DNA of 64,000 nucleotides from Plectrocnemia conspersa (GCA_009617715.1 VTFK01000008.1:434001-498000); one strand, 5' to 3'. Shown: positions 1 through 19,662, numbered from the stretch's first letter. Translations and numbers: made by a program. Notes: a model not told the origin generated them from the letters alone.

Positions 1-2449
1 CTTATTACATACTTTATTTTAATACCAATTTCCAACTGTTATTTTTATGCTGAATTCGTTACTTTTTTGCTTAACTGAACGTAAAAATTTCTCCAAATCG
101 TGTGTGTTAGTAATAAATGAAAATTGCAATTAGTGAAATTGAGCGAATAATTTAACGAAACCTTCGCTGTATCCGTTGCTTCGCTACAGCGAAAACTGTC
201 CAAAATTTAATCCCCAGATGTAACTTGGCCATATTTTACGCGGCCAGTCGTTTATCCCGGTACCCACTATATTAAGTTATCCGGATAACGTAACTTGCGC
301 TATCTGCAAACGGCGGGGTTGCCGTTTCGTTTAAATTTAAACACATGGCCCCGTTTGCAAGCGACGTATTAAAGTGTTGCCATTTTAAAATAATTACGAC
401 GTCATCGACGCTGCTTCAAAGGACATCTATCTCTGTATTTTGCTTTGAACGAGGGAAAAATAATTAAAATCGCTAAATTACGTTGGATATACACATTTAA
501 AAGTAATTAAAATACGATATTAATTTCCATTTACGCGTATTTGTGTATTATTTTTTAATAAATAAATATGTTTGCTTAAGGCTGGCACTAGACGTTTCAG
601 CGCCCCAGGGAAGATTCTAATAAATTTGCGTTCCACTCTCAACTAATTATTTTTTTATTATATGTACATATATCAAATATTAAAATAAAACCATAGAACG
701 ATATGATATTAATATTTTTTTTTGATAAACTATTTATTTAAAAGAGAGAATCCCTAGAATTTAAAGATATTTGGGAAGCACAAATAGAGAAAAAAACGCG
801 TGAAATGAATATACGAATAATAAAGTTTTAAATTTGACTCACCTCTCGTATATAAATTACTTGTATCTTCAACGAGATAAAACCTAACAATGTAACTATA
901 AATTAAACACGGCGCAAATGGTTACAGTGTAACCGTTACATTATAGCGACGCTTGCATAGCAAATGGCGGGTCCTAGCGCGGAAGATGGCGGCTCATTGG
1001 CATTGGCGGCGCGTGCGGGACCCTTTGGCGATTCTGGCGGAGACCTCCTGTAAATCTCGCCGGAAAGAGGTCTTGATTTGAATATGCACCGGCGGCGAGG
1101 TAGCGCTTTAATTAGGCGAGGCGGCGCCATATTGCCCAACATGGCCGACGGATAGTTTCCGCCCGCCATGCTGGATAGTGTCGACAGCTCGAGCCAAACT
1201 AATTAGTCATTATATAAGAAAAACTGTCGTCGATGGATTGCTCGGGCGTAAAAAATAAGCTGTTCAAATAACGATTACATCGGGCAAAACCTAAGACATA
1301 TTTGTATCTATATATCGTAAGTTTAGAATACGTTTATATATGAAACAATTAGAGATGATAGATATTTTTGTGCTGAATCTACTTAAAATCGTTTCTATGC
1401 AATTATTTGTGCAATATTAGTTATAAAAATAAATAGTTTTTTTAATATATTAAAAAGCTACGTTGATTCTCCTTTCGCATATTAGAATCGAATAAAAAAA
1501 TGACATGGTAATTTTAAGCATACTCTGCAAACAAAATATTGCTTGAGCTGTGAATTCGCTTACATTTTACAAACCTTAAGGTTTTAATTTTCTTACATAC
1601 ACATATAAAAGATAGCGGAACTTTTCGCTTTAATGACACTAAAAACTCCATAGTTTTATTTCGTTATAAAATTGTGCTCGTATTATATTATACGATTAAT
1701 TTTTGTTATTTATGTCAGTCTCGTATTAAAGTTGCAAAAGTAATGGTAAACGTATAAACGTTCACTTTTAAAGCGGACAACTAATTGAACTGTTGCTTTT
1801 ACGGTTCTGCACAAATAACCATCTTTAAAACGTCGTTGTCGTTGACCAAACAGAAACAATAACGTACATGTGCACAAAGAAATATATTTTATTTATGATT
1901 ATCATCTATATATTTGAATAGTCGAAAGCTACATAGCATTTTAAACACTTCACTAAAATTCAATGAATTATTTAATTAATTGTATTGTTTAAAATACAAC
2001 AATTAATAATCATTATAAGTATGCACATGATTATTTAGCGAGATTGTGTTCTTACATGACTTCACGTATATTTACTTGAGAGTGCCACAACAGCCGCAGG
2101 GTCAATGGTACTTCTCGAAAATTGGTGCGATTTTGATATACGGCCCTTTGTTCATCCCTTTAGTGGCGTCGACACGGAAAATTAAATTATTAAATTATCC
2201 ACGATTAACGAACAGTGCTTCTCAAATTGCGATACGTTATTTATTAGGCGCGCGAATTTACTTAAACGATCCTCATCCATCTTCTGCTGATAACATTACG
2301 ACGCATTACCTGGTGAAATTTCTAACGCAAATAGGCTGTTTAAAAAGTTACCGAACTGTATATATGTGATATACATAATAATGCTGTTATATAAACAGCC
2401 ATGATATCATTAAAGTGCATTTTGCTCTATATGTATATTAGGTACAGTT
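1..2449. other. AT-rich DNA, no gene seen
   Basis: Mostly low-GC sequence, with one GC-rich block at 930-1190 described separately. Open frames at 936-1169 (minus) and 2046-2369 (plus) have no recognisable domains, splice-site support or codon bias, so they are not called as genes. This could be 3' intron or downstream DNA of the Ig gene, whose last exons were not found. Confidence 0.5.
964..1169. promoter_or_regulatory. Cluster of five GCCAT/ATGGC motifs in a GC-rich block (possible Pho/YY1-type site cluster)
   Basis: Within a GC-rich island in otherwise AT-rich DNA, the core GCCAT (or ATGGC) occurs at 964-968, 986-990, 1126-1130, 1141-1145 and 1165-1169. Two copies are in the extended form aagATGGCggc or gcgGCCATatt. 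GCCAT is the known core of the Pho/YY1 zinc-finger site found in insect Polycomb response elements and many promoters. No GAGA-factor cluster accompanies it, so regulatory function is inference. Confidence 0.25.
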
Positions 2450-2860
2450 ACGGAAAATTTTGTAAAGCATTTATAAAATTAAATTTGTACGAATATTTTT
2501 AAAAAGTTTTCAACCACTGCTCATTTTAAAACGCTGCATAAGTAAAGGCGGATTTATGCCTAATATGCAAACTTCTAAAAAGGTTTTAATAGGAATCTGA
2601 GAATAACAAAAAGGGGTTTACAAATTTAACTCGCCTTATTTTTGCTTAAGTAATGAAAGAAGACACTCAGATAAGAATCTTTTATGAAGGTGTTCGTGCC
2701 AGATGTATAAAAATATACATAGTTTCTCGAAAGATTTTCGATTTTCTATTATTCTAACCGGCCGATGGCGTTATCTTTGCTTTGGTGATTTAAGAATCCG
2801 CTTCTATAAAAATAAATTACGAATGGAAATCGGCAATATGCAAAACACTTCAGGTCTATT
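2450..2860 (+). repeat. Dispersed repeat family B, copy 1
   Basis: This ~410-bp segment is a diverged copy of the reverse complement of 13,335-13,775. Shared blocks include acgctgcataagt, agaagacactca, ttctattattctaaccggcc and tttatctttgctttggtgat (the last as ttatctttgctttggtgat here). Indels and substitutions are spread throughout. No coding capacity or terminal inverted repeats were recognised. It is probably an old non-autonomous transposon of unknown class. Confidence 0.75.
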
Positions 2861-9629
<6,769 letters not shown>

Positions 9630-9920
9630 AAGGAAATTGTGGGACAATGTGCTTGATTTCAATGTTGAAGTAGTAGATATTGAAGAGTAAATGGAATATG
9701 GGAGAGCTAACTAACATAGATCTAATAAAATTGAATGTAAACAGCACTTCGAAAAAGAACATGAGGAAATAAAGGAAGAAGTACAAAATAAATTCACAGT
9801 AAAGGGGCTAATTGGTGTTCTCTCCAAAGTGAATGCGGCAATATTAGAACTTGGTTTTTATAAAAAATACACAATTTATAAAAAAAACTTTTTTTTAATA
9901 ACAATTTTCAGTTAAAGGTT
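9630..9920 (+). pseudogene. Decayed Tigger/pogo-like transposase C-terminal fragment
   Basis: One frame reads, with two stops, LRKLWDNVLDFNVEVVDIEE, then KQHFEKEHEEIKEEVQNKF, then TVKGLIGVLSKVNAAILELG. The order (Leu-Trp core, acidic segment, Glu-rich helix, then a Val-Lys-x-Leu-x-x-x-Leu-Ser-Lys-x-x-x-Ala helix) resembles the C-terminal region of Tigger-type (pogo, Tc1/mariner) transposases such as TIGD1. This is recall of the family pattern, not an alignment. The stops and lack of a start show it is dead. No terminal repeats were found nearby. Confidence 0.35.
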
Positions 9921-12900
9921 AAAGGCAGATTAAATTAATATGAGCATATTGTTGGTAAGAAAAATATATAATAAGTTCTCTGAATATTTACTTCTAGTTT
10001 AAAGGTTGTATTACCGTTGTATTAATATCAGCTAGACTTTCGTATAAAAAAATGATTGATAGATTAGATTAGGCTACTTTATACGTATAAAAACTTGATA
10101 TGTTTGTTTTATTTTTTATTGTATATGTATACGTTTTCATTTTTTCATTAAAGTATGAAAAGTAAATTAAACTAATCCATTACGAGTGGTTTTACCGGTA
10201 CCACTTAATTGTGCGGTTGAATCGCTGGTAAATATCATTTCATGCATTGAATTTCCCAAAACAATAGATAAAATGTCATATATCTTCCCAGCTTAAGTCG
10301 AATCTAGCTTGTACATTATTACGGCAATATCGATGAATAGATTTTACCACTGTTCAGTTATTGTCGCAGTGAATTAACCGACGCTTGTCGAATAATACTA
10401 CACTATTATGTGTAATATATTAAATTGCGAATTTTGGTTTGTGCTTACAGCGAGGGCAATTACCATATTTCAACGTCTGTATGCGCCAAAACGAATAACA
10501 ACACAGAAATGGTTTAATTATAACTGTCGATATTATTAGAAACACGATACAAGTACCATTGCTATATAAGCTAATTTATTTTAGCAAACTAGCTATAGAA
10601 TTACTAACTAAAATATCATAAGTTGTTTCTTTACTGGATATTAATCATAAATTAATTAAAAATAATAATGTAACATTTTATCGATTTAGACGTATATGTG
10701 CGTAAATAAGGTTTTCAAGAGTGTTCCAGTAAACGTGCTCTTTCGACAATTTATCCGTGACAATCTAGAGAAGTTGAGCCAGATTTTGGTTTATTTCCAA
10801 AGAAATATACGCTATTCAAAGCCTCTCGAGTTTGGTTTGTTTACATTAAGGCTTCCCTCGAGAAGATGGCATTAAATAAAAAGGCCGATAAATCTAGCGA
10901 CTTCAACTTAAGCTTAGATATCTAACTTAAATCTAATAATTAAAATAACATAGACCATATTTATTTAATATAAGTTATTCACACAATAGACAAAATTTAA
11001 TATAACTGTTTTCTATCTAACTCGTAAAAGATTTCTGTACTATTTTTTTAATATTGAATATGTTGATTCAAACATTTTTTTTATATAATGTAAAATAAAT
11101 ATTTTAATTTATAAATACTACTGTAACACAATAAATTATCATTAAATTATCGATTTTAAAAAAAAAATGTCATTTGCCACATACAGAATACCAATACGAT
11201 ATTTAGTTTAAACATTGTGACAAGTAGCCAGCTGCTACCCTTTACCCTTTGTTTAACAGCTACATTTTATTGGTGTCGCAGCACGTATTTTATTTCAGTG
11301 AAAACTTAAACACGTCATAATTTTCCCAACGAAATAAAAAAATCCATAAAAAATCGTATTATTTTCCCCGTGCCGAACCAAACTGCCGCCATTTTTTATG
11401 ACTTCTTACGCATATTTTATGCATGTGTTTCCCCTCTCATATGTGTGCGAAGGGGGGGGGGAGAGCGGATTTGCACACAAATAGGATGTATAGAGTCGAA
11501 GCAATTTCGATTTTCCATACAAATTGCATTTTCGTAAACCGGCAGTCAGCGATGGAAAGAGGAGTGAAGATATCTATAACAGGTGCGCGGACCGTGCCCT
11601 GGGCGCGAATCTGATTTATGAAACGAAACGTGCATGCGAAACTTGGCTGAGAGCCACGAAGGCAAAGGGTTGAAAGGACTGGCTAACAGTTTGAGGACTT
11701 TTGTTGAGATTTAATATATGCGAATTAATATAATATTTAATTTTTATAATAACAAACGCATTGAAAACGTAATAAACTCCAATAAAATTTACTGTCTTTT
11801 ATTATCTTGTCAATTTTGAATCATTAAAAAATCTTGAACTGCCATTTACCTTAGCTTGCTTTTCAAATACAGAAACTTAAAATTTAACTGTACTATAATC
11901 GTAATTACGCATTTACTGTAATGCTTATCATTATTGAAATCATTTTATTTATGATCACAATACTGATATTTAAATCATCATAAAATAAAATAATATTACT
12001 TTGCATGAGCTTTGAAAAAATCAACTGTACAATATGCAGTTTTGCAGTAAGTTATATTTAAATCAAAGTAAATGAATTCCTTAGTTTTGAAGCAACTTCT
12101 ACACACAAAATACAATTTAATGGCAAATACAAATGTAAATATTTTATAATTAAATGGTTAAAATTCTCTATAATATATTGGAAAATTAAGCTCTGCCGCT
12201 TTTGAGTTTTATACATTTTCAGTCCATCATATACATAGGATCCATTGTCGATACTCTATAGCCCATTATACTCAACGTTGAAAATAAATATATTTGCTCC
12301 ACCCAAACCTCTCATTGCGATTCAAAGAATATATCTTGGCTGCTTCTAAAGAATCTGATATTTACACTCAGCTAATATCGCTACACACGTTAATGGAATA
12401 CATAAAGAAAACATGAGTAAGACTCCTCCTTTGCCTTGTAGCCCAAATTGCGCCCAGACCGAGGTACCATTTGTCTCGCTTGATTATATTGCTACACTTT
12501 CTATCATGTTGTAACATAGTTCTTTAGGAAAACGAGTATCATTATAACATATCGTCATCGTTAACATATGTACACTTACACTACAAAAAGCATATCAGAT
12601 TTTATAATCGAATTTAATTAATCAAATATCAATATATAAGATAAATTAATTACACGTAGAAATACCAATAATATTATTTGCTATTATTATATATTTACTT
12701 TAACATTATTAAACAACGTCGTACGTGCGAATAAACTACTTCAGACTTTGGCATTGTGTTAAATAACATGATATGATTATGTTAATACTGAAACGCGATA
12801 CGTAAGAAAATTTCGTGTTGCTAACTTTAGCTATGAGGAAACGTTATCAATGTCAAAGACATTACAAAAGTATTTATATTCAAATATTTCAATAGGTCTC

Positions 12901-13334
12901 TACGTAAATATAATATGTTTTCTAATTAAATACACAATAAAATAAGTAAAATGCAAACATTGATCTACCGACCGTGCCCTTTTTAGACTGAATATGCAGA
13001 GCAAACATTTACAGCCTTTTGATCTTAGAGGATAAAAGTCAAATATTTTGTTGACTTTAGATAAATAAATAACCTACACAAAAGCAAAAAAATTACTCAT
13101 TGAAAATTCAACGGAAAATACATTTCCGATCAAACTAGATTACAATAAATTTACTATATGTCTAATTTAATTTCAATTTTTTAGATATAATGGATTATGT
13201 TTTAAAACATTTAATAGAATTCTTTGAATCACTTTTTTGTTCATACAATTAAACAAAAATGTTTCAATTGCATTTATACAATAAATTATGATAAAATATA
13301 TTACATGATTTTAAATTGAAATTAATGCTTGCAT
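9921..13334. other. AT-rich DNA, no gene seen
   Basis: No repeat, RNA or gene was recognised. A GC-richer patch at about 11,220-11,690 contains a poly-G run and a 63-codon open frame with no splice or domain support. Confidence 0.5.
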
Positions 13335-13775
13335 AACAGCTCTAAAATTTTTTGCATTCTGCCAATTTCCATGCGTAATTTCCACTTATAAGAGCGGGTT
13401 CTTAGATCACCAAAGCAAAGATAAAACCGCCGGCCGGTTAGAATAATAGAAAATCGCAAAAAATGTTGGGTTTTCAAATACTATCGATCATCTGATAAAG
13501 TATGCATATTTTGAACATCTGGCTCAAGCACTTTCGAAAAGATTTCTTAATATGAGTGTCTTCTTTTATTATTTAAACTAAAATAAGGCAAATTCGAGTG
13601 TTAAAATATTTTTGTCATTCCCAGACTCATAAATACATTCAAAGAAGTATGCATATCAGACATGAACCCGACTTATGCAGCGTTATAAAAAGGACAGTAG
13701 TAGTAAACCGTTTAAAAATATACAAATTTAATTTTATATAATAAAAAATGTTTTATAAAATTTCTCAAGAAATGA
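13335..13775 (-). repeat. Dispersed repeat family B, copy 2
   Basis: Reverse-complement partner of 2,450-2,860. Read on the minus strand it carries the same ordered blocks: acgctgcataagt, agaagacactcat, ttctattattctaaccggcc, tttatctttgctttggtgat and cgcatggaaattggcag. It holds an extra segment of about 25 bp between the central blocks that copy 1 lacks. The boundaries are approximate because no terminal motif or target duplication was found. Confidence 0.75.
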
Positions 13776-14668
13776 GAATTCTCAATTTAAAATTTTTTTC
13801 GAGAATAAACATTAACTTAAAAACCCGTTATAGAATTCTTGTGATATATATTTTTTGTGAAGCATAATTAATCCATCGCTACACTACAAAACAACACACT
13901 ATCTTAAAGTATATCCCTAACTGAAAATAAATATTTAGAAAAAAATATTGTAGTAAAGAAATAAATTACAGAACATTCAAACTTTTTTTATCTATTATTT
14001 ATGACAAAAAAATATTGCTATATAATAATATTTACTATGGTATTTTTTTTATTACTTAAATCAAGTCCGAAGTGAGACATTTATAGTTGTCTAATTCATT
14101 TTAAACTATAAAGGACCTATTTTATTACTGTATAGCATATTTATAATTTTTTTAAATATAAGGAACACCTTTGTGTTTTTAATTTATTGTTAGAATATGT
14201 AACTAATATTTAAATCGTACTGCAGTTGGGAAAAGTCTAAAGAAAGTGTAAAGATTCATTCTAGAGAGACATTTTAACACGAATCTGGATTGGATTGTCA
14301 ATTGATTAAGAATAAGTTGCTTACCTCTGAATTCCAATTGGAATTCTAAGGCAGTTTCGGCGTGGTGTTATTGGATTGGTTATAAATCTCTCCGCTCCTT
14401 TGGTACAATTCAAAAAGGAAATCTTTCAATTAGCGAACCGCACAGTTATACGTCTCATTTTTTCCGTCCTATCCTTAAATCCCAAAGCTTTCGTGTCCCG
14501 AAATTACAGACTGGTTCGTTGCGTACACCCTCCCCCTTAGTCGCGACAAAACGAATCAAAAGCCATTCATTATCCCTGTCTGATGGCGTTCCACTCAATT
14601 TGCCGAACGTAACAACAGGAGCGGACTGGCGATTCCGGATGATTTTTTAGAGAAAAAGAATTACTTAC

Positions 14669-14791
14669 ATTCCACGTGCAGTCTGGCAGTGGATCGCATG
14701 GGTTTGGCCAATGACAGGTGATACGTATAACAAGTGATCGTGCTGTTGTGATACTGCTTAATTGTATCGAATTGAATGACAGAAACGATCT
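14669..14791 (-). CDS. Ig-superfamily gene, exon D: end of Ig domain 2
   Basis: The acceptor is gttgaactttcag/AGATCG (exon start 14791) and the donor is GTGGAAT/gtaagt (exon end 14669). Joined in phase 1 to exon C it gives 40 open codons that complete Ig domain 2: the F-strand is NSTITCYTYHLS, with the second Cys, and the G-strand is RSTARLHVE. The exon leaves in phase 1, so at least one more exon must follow at lower coordinates. It is too short to be found by open reading frame length alone; the evidence is the phase match, both splice sites and the Ig pattern. The intron to exon C is 1,785 bp. No transmembrane or terminal exon was recognised between 1 and 14,668. Confidence 0.78.
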
Positions 14792-16576
14792 CTGAAAGTT
14801 CAACGAGGAGTTTTGGTTAGACATTTGATTGAGTTTTGATATCAAATCAGTCCGTAAGCTTGTGCGTATTTTTGATGAATTTTGAGAAACGATTAATACA
14901 CTAACACTATTTGATAATAGGAAATCACTAACTAGATTAATAAACTATTGATGTATCAAACACAGCTGTAACTTGAACTTTTTCTTTTGTCGCATTCATG
15001 GTAATATTAAAAATAGTTTTATATTTTATCTTAGATGTTTTTCTATATTACTAATTATAAAATTTGCTGATTTTTTAACCAATATTTCATTCTGCTCTAC
15101 TACTGCAGAAGAAGTATTACATTGTGCTTTTTATTGCAGTATTATTTTTACACTATCTAGTAATGACTCATTTGCCTTATTTGTTTACTACAATTACATA
15201 ATTCTTAATTAGAGGTATGTGCTTTTTTATAGGTAAATATTATTTAAATTCAATTGGTAAATATTTTTTATAGACATTTTTTAGTGGCATATAAGTAACA
15301 CATTTCAATATAATATTTTTTATTGTTATGCTATATTTGTTTTAGTTTTTATATGATGAAGCACAGTCATGAAAAAAAATAATACATTGGTTTTTGTACA
15401 ATTTTCAAGAATTATCATTAACGTTTAAAAATATTTTTTGTAGTATGAGTTATCTCATATAATATATATTTTCGTATAAATCTGAATTATTTGTACAGCA
15501 AAATCAAAGGACTCAATTAGAACTATCTTATACTCTCTTTTGGTAAAAAGCAAAGTATTAGTAGAAGTTACTAATACATGTTTCAGCTTTATTCGTTTAG
15601 AAAAAACTCATTAAATAGATTCGTAAGTCAAGAAGCAAGAAAAAAGCTGCTTTTAAATATTATTTGTCTAGTATCTGAAATAGGTTTTATCATTCCAAGA
15701 AACACTGCATATGATTTGTATAATAGAATTTAAGACGAATATTTTTTTAATGCTAAATAACTTGCTAGCTTAGTTTTATTGCAAAATTACTATTAAATTG
15801 CTGTAGCTAAAATAATTGAAAAAGTTTGTAGATAATCTTTTATACCATATTTTGACATTAACTTAAGTAGCATATTTTTATGAATACTATCTTGCTGTTC
15901 CTAAATTTTTTTCTTGATAGAAATAAAATTCTGACAAATTTATTCTAATTTTTCTAAAATATTATCTATTAAATAAGTTCGAATCGTAGTGCTTTTTAAT
16001 ATAGATGTAAGTTATCAGCTTATTCCTAAATACGTTTTTCTAATCATATTAATAATGCAACGTCTTCATATTTTGCGTTAAATTAAGATGGGAGTATAAT
16101 CCTGGAGTATGTTACAGAATCTCAGATTTGTCTTCTCCGAGCTGCTGCAAAAATAACTAAGTGGATAACTTGGAAAATAACTATAAACTTACTTTTTAAA
16201 ACTAGTTATTTTTTTTAAATTATTACGTATTCGAAATCGTCTAACAGTAAGATATAAACTTTTTAATTTATTACTAGTAAATATGTTATAGCTGCTGATG
16301 AGGTGACCAAAATAGCATGGTTAAAATGTGTTTTAAGCTTTTCAATAATTCTTATCGTGGAAGTGTAAGGTAATGATTTTCTACCACTATGGTTCAGCTG
16401 CTTCGAAATAATATGTAAATAGTCCTTTCAGTGTACTCTTTTACTTTCACATATTGATCACGCATCTTACTTTCAAAACATTTTAATGAGTATGGGTGAT
16501 GACATCAATGATAACGCACAAGCTTTTGGACTGACCTGCTTTAACTGACAGTATTAGGGATGTGAAAAATGTTTAC
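14792..16576 (-). other. Intron C-D of the Ig gene
   Basis: A 1,785-bp intron between exon C (donor gtaaac) and exon D (acceptor ctttcag), both on the minus strand in phase 1. It is AT-rich and no repeat was recognised in it. Short open frames here have no coding character. Confidence 0.7.
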
Positions 16577-16798
16577 CTTTGTCGGTAACTGTCTTGCTGA
16601 TCTGTTTATAATCATCGATCGGCAAATATTCGTCAGAGGTGGACTTTAAGAAACTCCAGGTGTACGTCGGCTTCGGCCTTCCGCCCCTAATGTTACACGT
16701 GGCGTTCAACGTTGTCCCCTCTTTAACAGTCACTACCCTTTCGCTGTCGCCGATTATCTTAACGCCGGCGATTTCTAACGTGGAATTATAAGGCACCT
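16577..16798 (-). CDS. Ig-superfamily gene, exon C: start of Ig domain 2
   Basis: The acceptor is tctcattttcag/AGGTGCC (exon start 16798) and the donor is GACAAAG/gtaaac (exon end 16577). It enters and leaves in phase 1, and a 91-bp intron separates it from exon B. The encoded linker, EVPYNSTLEIAGVKIIGD, leads into a second Ig domain: VTVKEGTTLNATCNIRGGRP supplies the B-strand Cys, and PTYTWSF the C-strand Trp. Two glycosylation sequons are visible (NST, NAT). The G-G-R-P-x-P-x-x-x-W arrangement resembles insect cell-surface Ig proteins such as Fasciclin-3, Beaten path and Sidestep, but this is recall of family style, not an identification. Confidence 0.87.
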
Positions 16799-16889
16799 CT
16801 GAAAATGAGACCAGACCGGCTCGAATTACGGCTTTCTTATGGGTGTAAGATATGTGCGATATTAGACATGAAGGAACTAGGCCACTCAC

Positions 16890-17064
16890 CGAGCACTATC
16901 AGCTTTATGACATCAGAAGAGTAACCCGCTCCGGCCCTGTCGTGGCCGTGGCACACCCACGACCCGTCATCATCCTTGATGACCCTGCTTATGACTGCGT
17001 AGCCGGCCTTCGTGAGCAGGAGTCTGGAGCGGACGCCGGGACCGTCCAAGATCATGTCCATTTT
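16890..17064 (-). CDS. Ig-superfamily gene, exon B: second half of Ig domain 1
   Basis: The acceptor is ttatatttcag/AAAATGGAC (exon start 17064, phase 0) and the donor is GTGCTCG/gtgagt (exon end 16890, phase 1). The 58 codons continue directly from exon A: WSKDGE is followed by KMDMILDGPGVRSRLLLTKA, then a typical Ig F-strand, DDDGSWVCHGHD, and a G-strand, SSDVIKLIVL. The canonical D-x-G-x-Y-x-C motif has Trp instead of Tyr. The phase-0 match to exon A, 24.3 kb away, and the completed Cys-Trp-Cys Ig pattern are strong evidence that the two exons belong to one gene. The ATG near the exon start is internal. Confidence 0.87.
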
Positions 17065-18626
17065 CTGAAATATAAAAATATACATATACATCTTTGAGAC
17101 ACCCTTTAAAATACCATATTAAAATTTAAATGCTATTATGATCTTATACAACATTTATATATTTTTAATGTTGACTAAAAATGTTTTTAATTCTTTTTCA
17201 CCCATAATTGACGCATTACAAATTGCCTAAAATATAGATAAGTAGAAATCAAAGAGCCAAGGTAAGTAAGAATTCTTGAGATAGAAATTACAATTTTATA
17301 AATGTAACTAACTAAACTCTGGTGAGTTGTATCAGATTTTTAAAGTGTGGCATTAATAGTACGTTGACATGATAAAAAAAATATATTTACAAATAAATTA
17401 CGTCAACGACAAAAGATAAATACAATAAGATATCAATTTAATTTTAAAACCGCTAAGTAATGCATTAAAACATTTATCTATATAACGTCGTGATACTTAT
17501 TATTATTACTTTACTGTAATGTTTTCAATGAAAAATGTCATAAAAAATACGTTTTTCAAAGCTTGTTAGAAGTCATATATTATAAAAAATAGTCTTTTAA
17601 AAATACCCAAAAATTGTATCTTAAAAAATGCCGCTTGCAGATAAGAAAAAGTGACGGAAAATACAGTAAAAAAGCTGTTCCAAAAAATACAGCTGGTAAT
17701 AAATATTATTAAAAAAAATTTTTGGTTTGTGAACTCGAAGCATAATAACTTTTTTTTATTCTGAGATTAAACATTATGAACATGAAAGCCAAAATTTTGC
17801 TTTAGGAAAAATACTAGAATTTAAATTAAGACTTTGGTATCTGAGAATAAATAGGCCCAAAAGGCATTTCACAAAAATCTAATATAATATGTAATGACAA
17901 AGGGTAAAAAAAAGTTTTGGATCTAACGAAAAATAATACAATAATACAAGCCGACGGAAAATAATTAGCGAATTCATTGAGTATTTATTGTGGTGTGTTG
18001 AATATATTTAGATATTTATAAAATTTTATTATTATTAATTATAACTGGCTCTTGACGGGCCCTTTGTGCATATTAAGCAATAAACTGACAGTATAAGGAT
18101 TTTGTGAGAGATTTCACAAATTACGCAAATGTAATAAAAACAATTCTAGCGCAAATTTTAAACGTTTTTTTCATATATTGTAGAAAATATGTAAAATTAT
18201 TTGTTAAAAAGCATATATAATTTTATTATATTCACAAAGAATAAATAAGAGCAACATTAGTAATTCACTTACCAAAGTTAATTATTTTCAAATTTTAAAT
18301 TGTATGATACTTTTTACAAAAAGAAGCTTCTTGAAATGCATGAATGAGTGTCAAAGTCTCTCTTCCTCTTTCTTTTTTCAAATAAACGAATACAAATATA
18401 TATTTACTTAGACCGATTTAAACGCATTATTGACCTCTGCTTCTTAAATGTAAGTCACCTCTAATAATGTATAAGTGTGTCTCTCGGGTGGACCTATATT
18501 AACAAAACCATTGTGGTTGCTCTTCTGTAACTACAAATAATACCGTAAAAGATTAACTAATTATTAGGAAATACAATACATATTGTTTCAACAATAGCAC
18601 AATGCATTTATAAACACATACGAATG

Positions 18627-18765
18627 ATGTAAGTCGCTGACTATTGACCTGAAAGACCACACGGACCTTGATATTTTTAAATTTCTATCGTGTCTGTTCC
18701 ATATCTTACAATTCCGATCGATCATCACAGATTAAGTTTACCTAGATTTTACTAATCTCACGATG
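18627..18765 (+). repeat. tRNA-derived SINE (family A), copy 1
   Basis: Shares an ordered series of blocks with copies at 32,396-32,562, 44,540-44,712 and 60,590-60,728: gtaagtcgctgactattgac, ctgaaagac, ggaccttgatatttttaaat, gtgtctg, tccgatcgatcatcacagat and a tail ending ctaatctcacg. The B-box part has been lost in this copy. SINEs depend on a LINE for movement; the partner is unknown. Confidence 0.7.
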
Positions 18766-18839
18766 AATATCATGACGATTGACTAAAATCGAACTAGGTC
18801 ATACATACAGTTTTGAAAATTCAACTCTACAACTTGGAC

Positions 18840-19000
18840 CCGCTAAGTTCATTCGAACTTCAATCAATAGAAGGCCGACCCAATTTTAGACCATTGAAAA
18901 TCGCAGAAGTCACTGCTTCTCTCTTCGCATCTCATGATCCGGCTCAATGTTCAGAATCCAGAATTTAACCAGCTTTGGAAACGCCTGAAGCCAATTGAAA
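18840..19000 (-). repeat. Dispersed repeat family C, copy 1
   Basis: The reverse complement aligns with 29,635-29,790 (plus strand). The shared core is gcgaagagagaagc, followed by matched blocks around agtctgaa/ggtctaaa and a flanking ttaa-ctct segment. The copies are strongly diverged. No coding content or terminal motif was seen. It directly follows SINE family A copy 1. Confidence 0.55.
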
Positions 19001-19662
19001 AATTTACATTTTTCAATTATTTTATAGCAAATATAAACTTTGTCTTAAAATAATATTAAACACAAAGTGAGGATAGTATGATGTTTGCATTGTAGCAGAA
19101 GATATAGGAATCACCTCAAATTAAATGTAGTAATTCACTTTAACTATTTTAAAATAAAATCTGTGCAATCACCGGATTTTAACAATCCAACGATTCTGTT
19201 CAATGGTTGGTTAGAAAAGAGTTAAATTGAGATGCAAGAAAATGTCACTAAATGATTGTATGCCAGAAGAGCAAAATATTCATTATATATACAAACTAAC
19301 ATATTCTGGAATTGTCAGGTTAAAATACATATATGAGTTATTGCTGTGTATGAGAGATACTCAAGAGTATGGTTAAGTTAACAGTTTATTTAGTTTTGAG
19401 CCATCATGTATTTCACGGAGCCATGTTAAAAATAAAGCAATATTTGTGTTAATATTTGATTTCCCAGTCGGATATTTGAACTCCCACCCACATCAGTGAA
19501 GTGGAAATTTTATAAAATACACCAAATATGTGGAAATATTATTTCTGTCTTTAACATTTTGTATCATTAGATACAAATAGATTAATAATGTTTTTTTTAT
19601 TGTTATACTAATGTGTAAGCCTATATTCATACGACACTGGTTTTCTGGTTTGATAGTTTACA

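Noticed and set aside
936..1169. 77-codon minus frame in the GC-rich block
   Set aside because: No domain or splice support; better explained as GC-rich regulatory DNA.
2046..2369. 107-codon open frame on the plus strand
   Set aside because: No recognisable domain, no flanking splice sites that extend it, and no sign of a repeat copy; open frames of this length occur by chance.
14570..14845. Minus-strand frame reading ITCHWPNPCDPLPDCTW, which looked like a Cys-rich exon
   Set aside because: A different frame in the same stretch (14,669-14,791) matches the phase of exon C and completes Ig domain 2, so the Cys-rich reading is the wrong frame.
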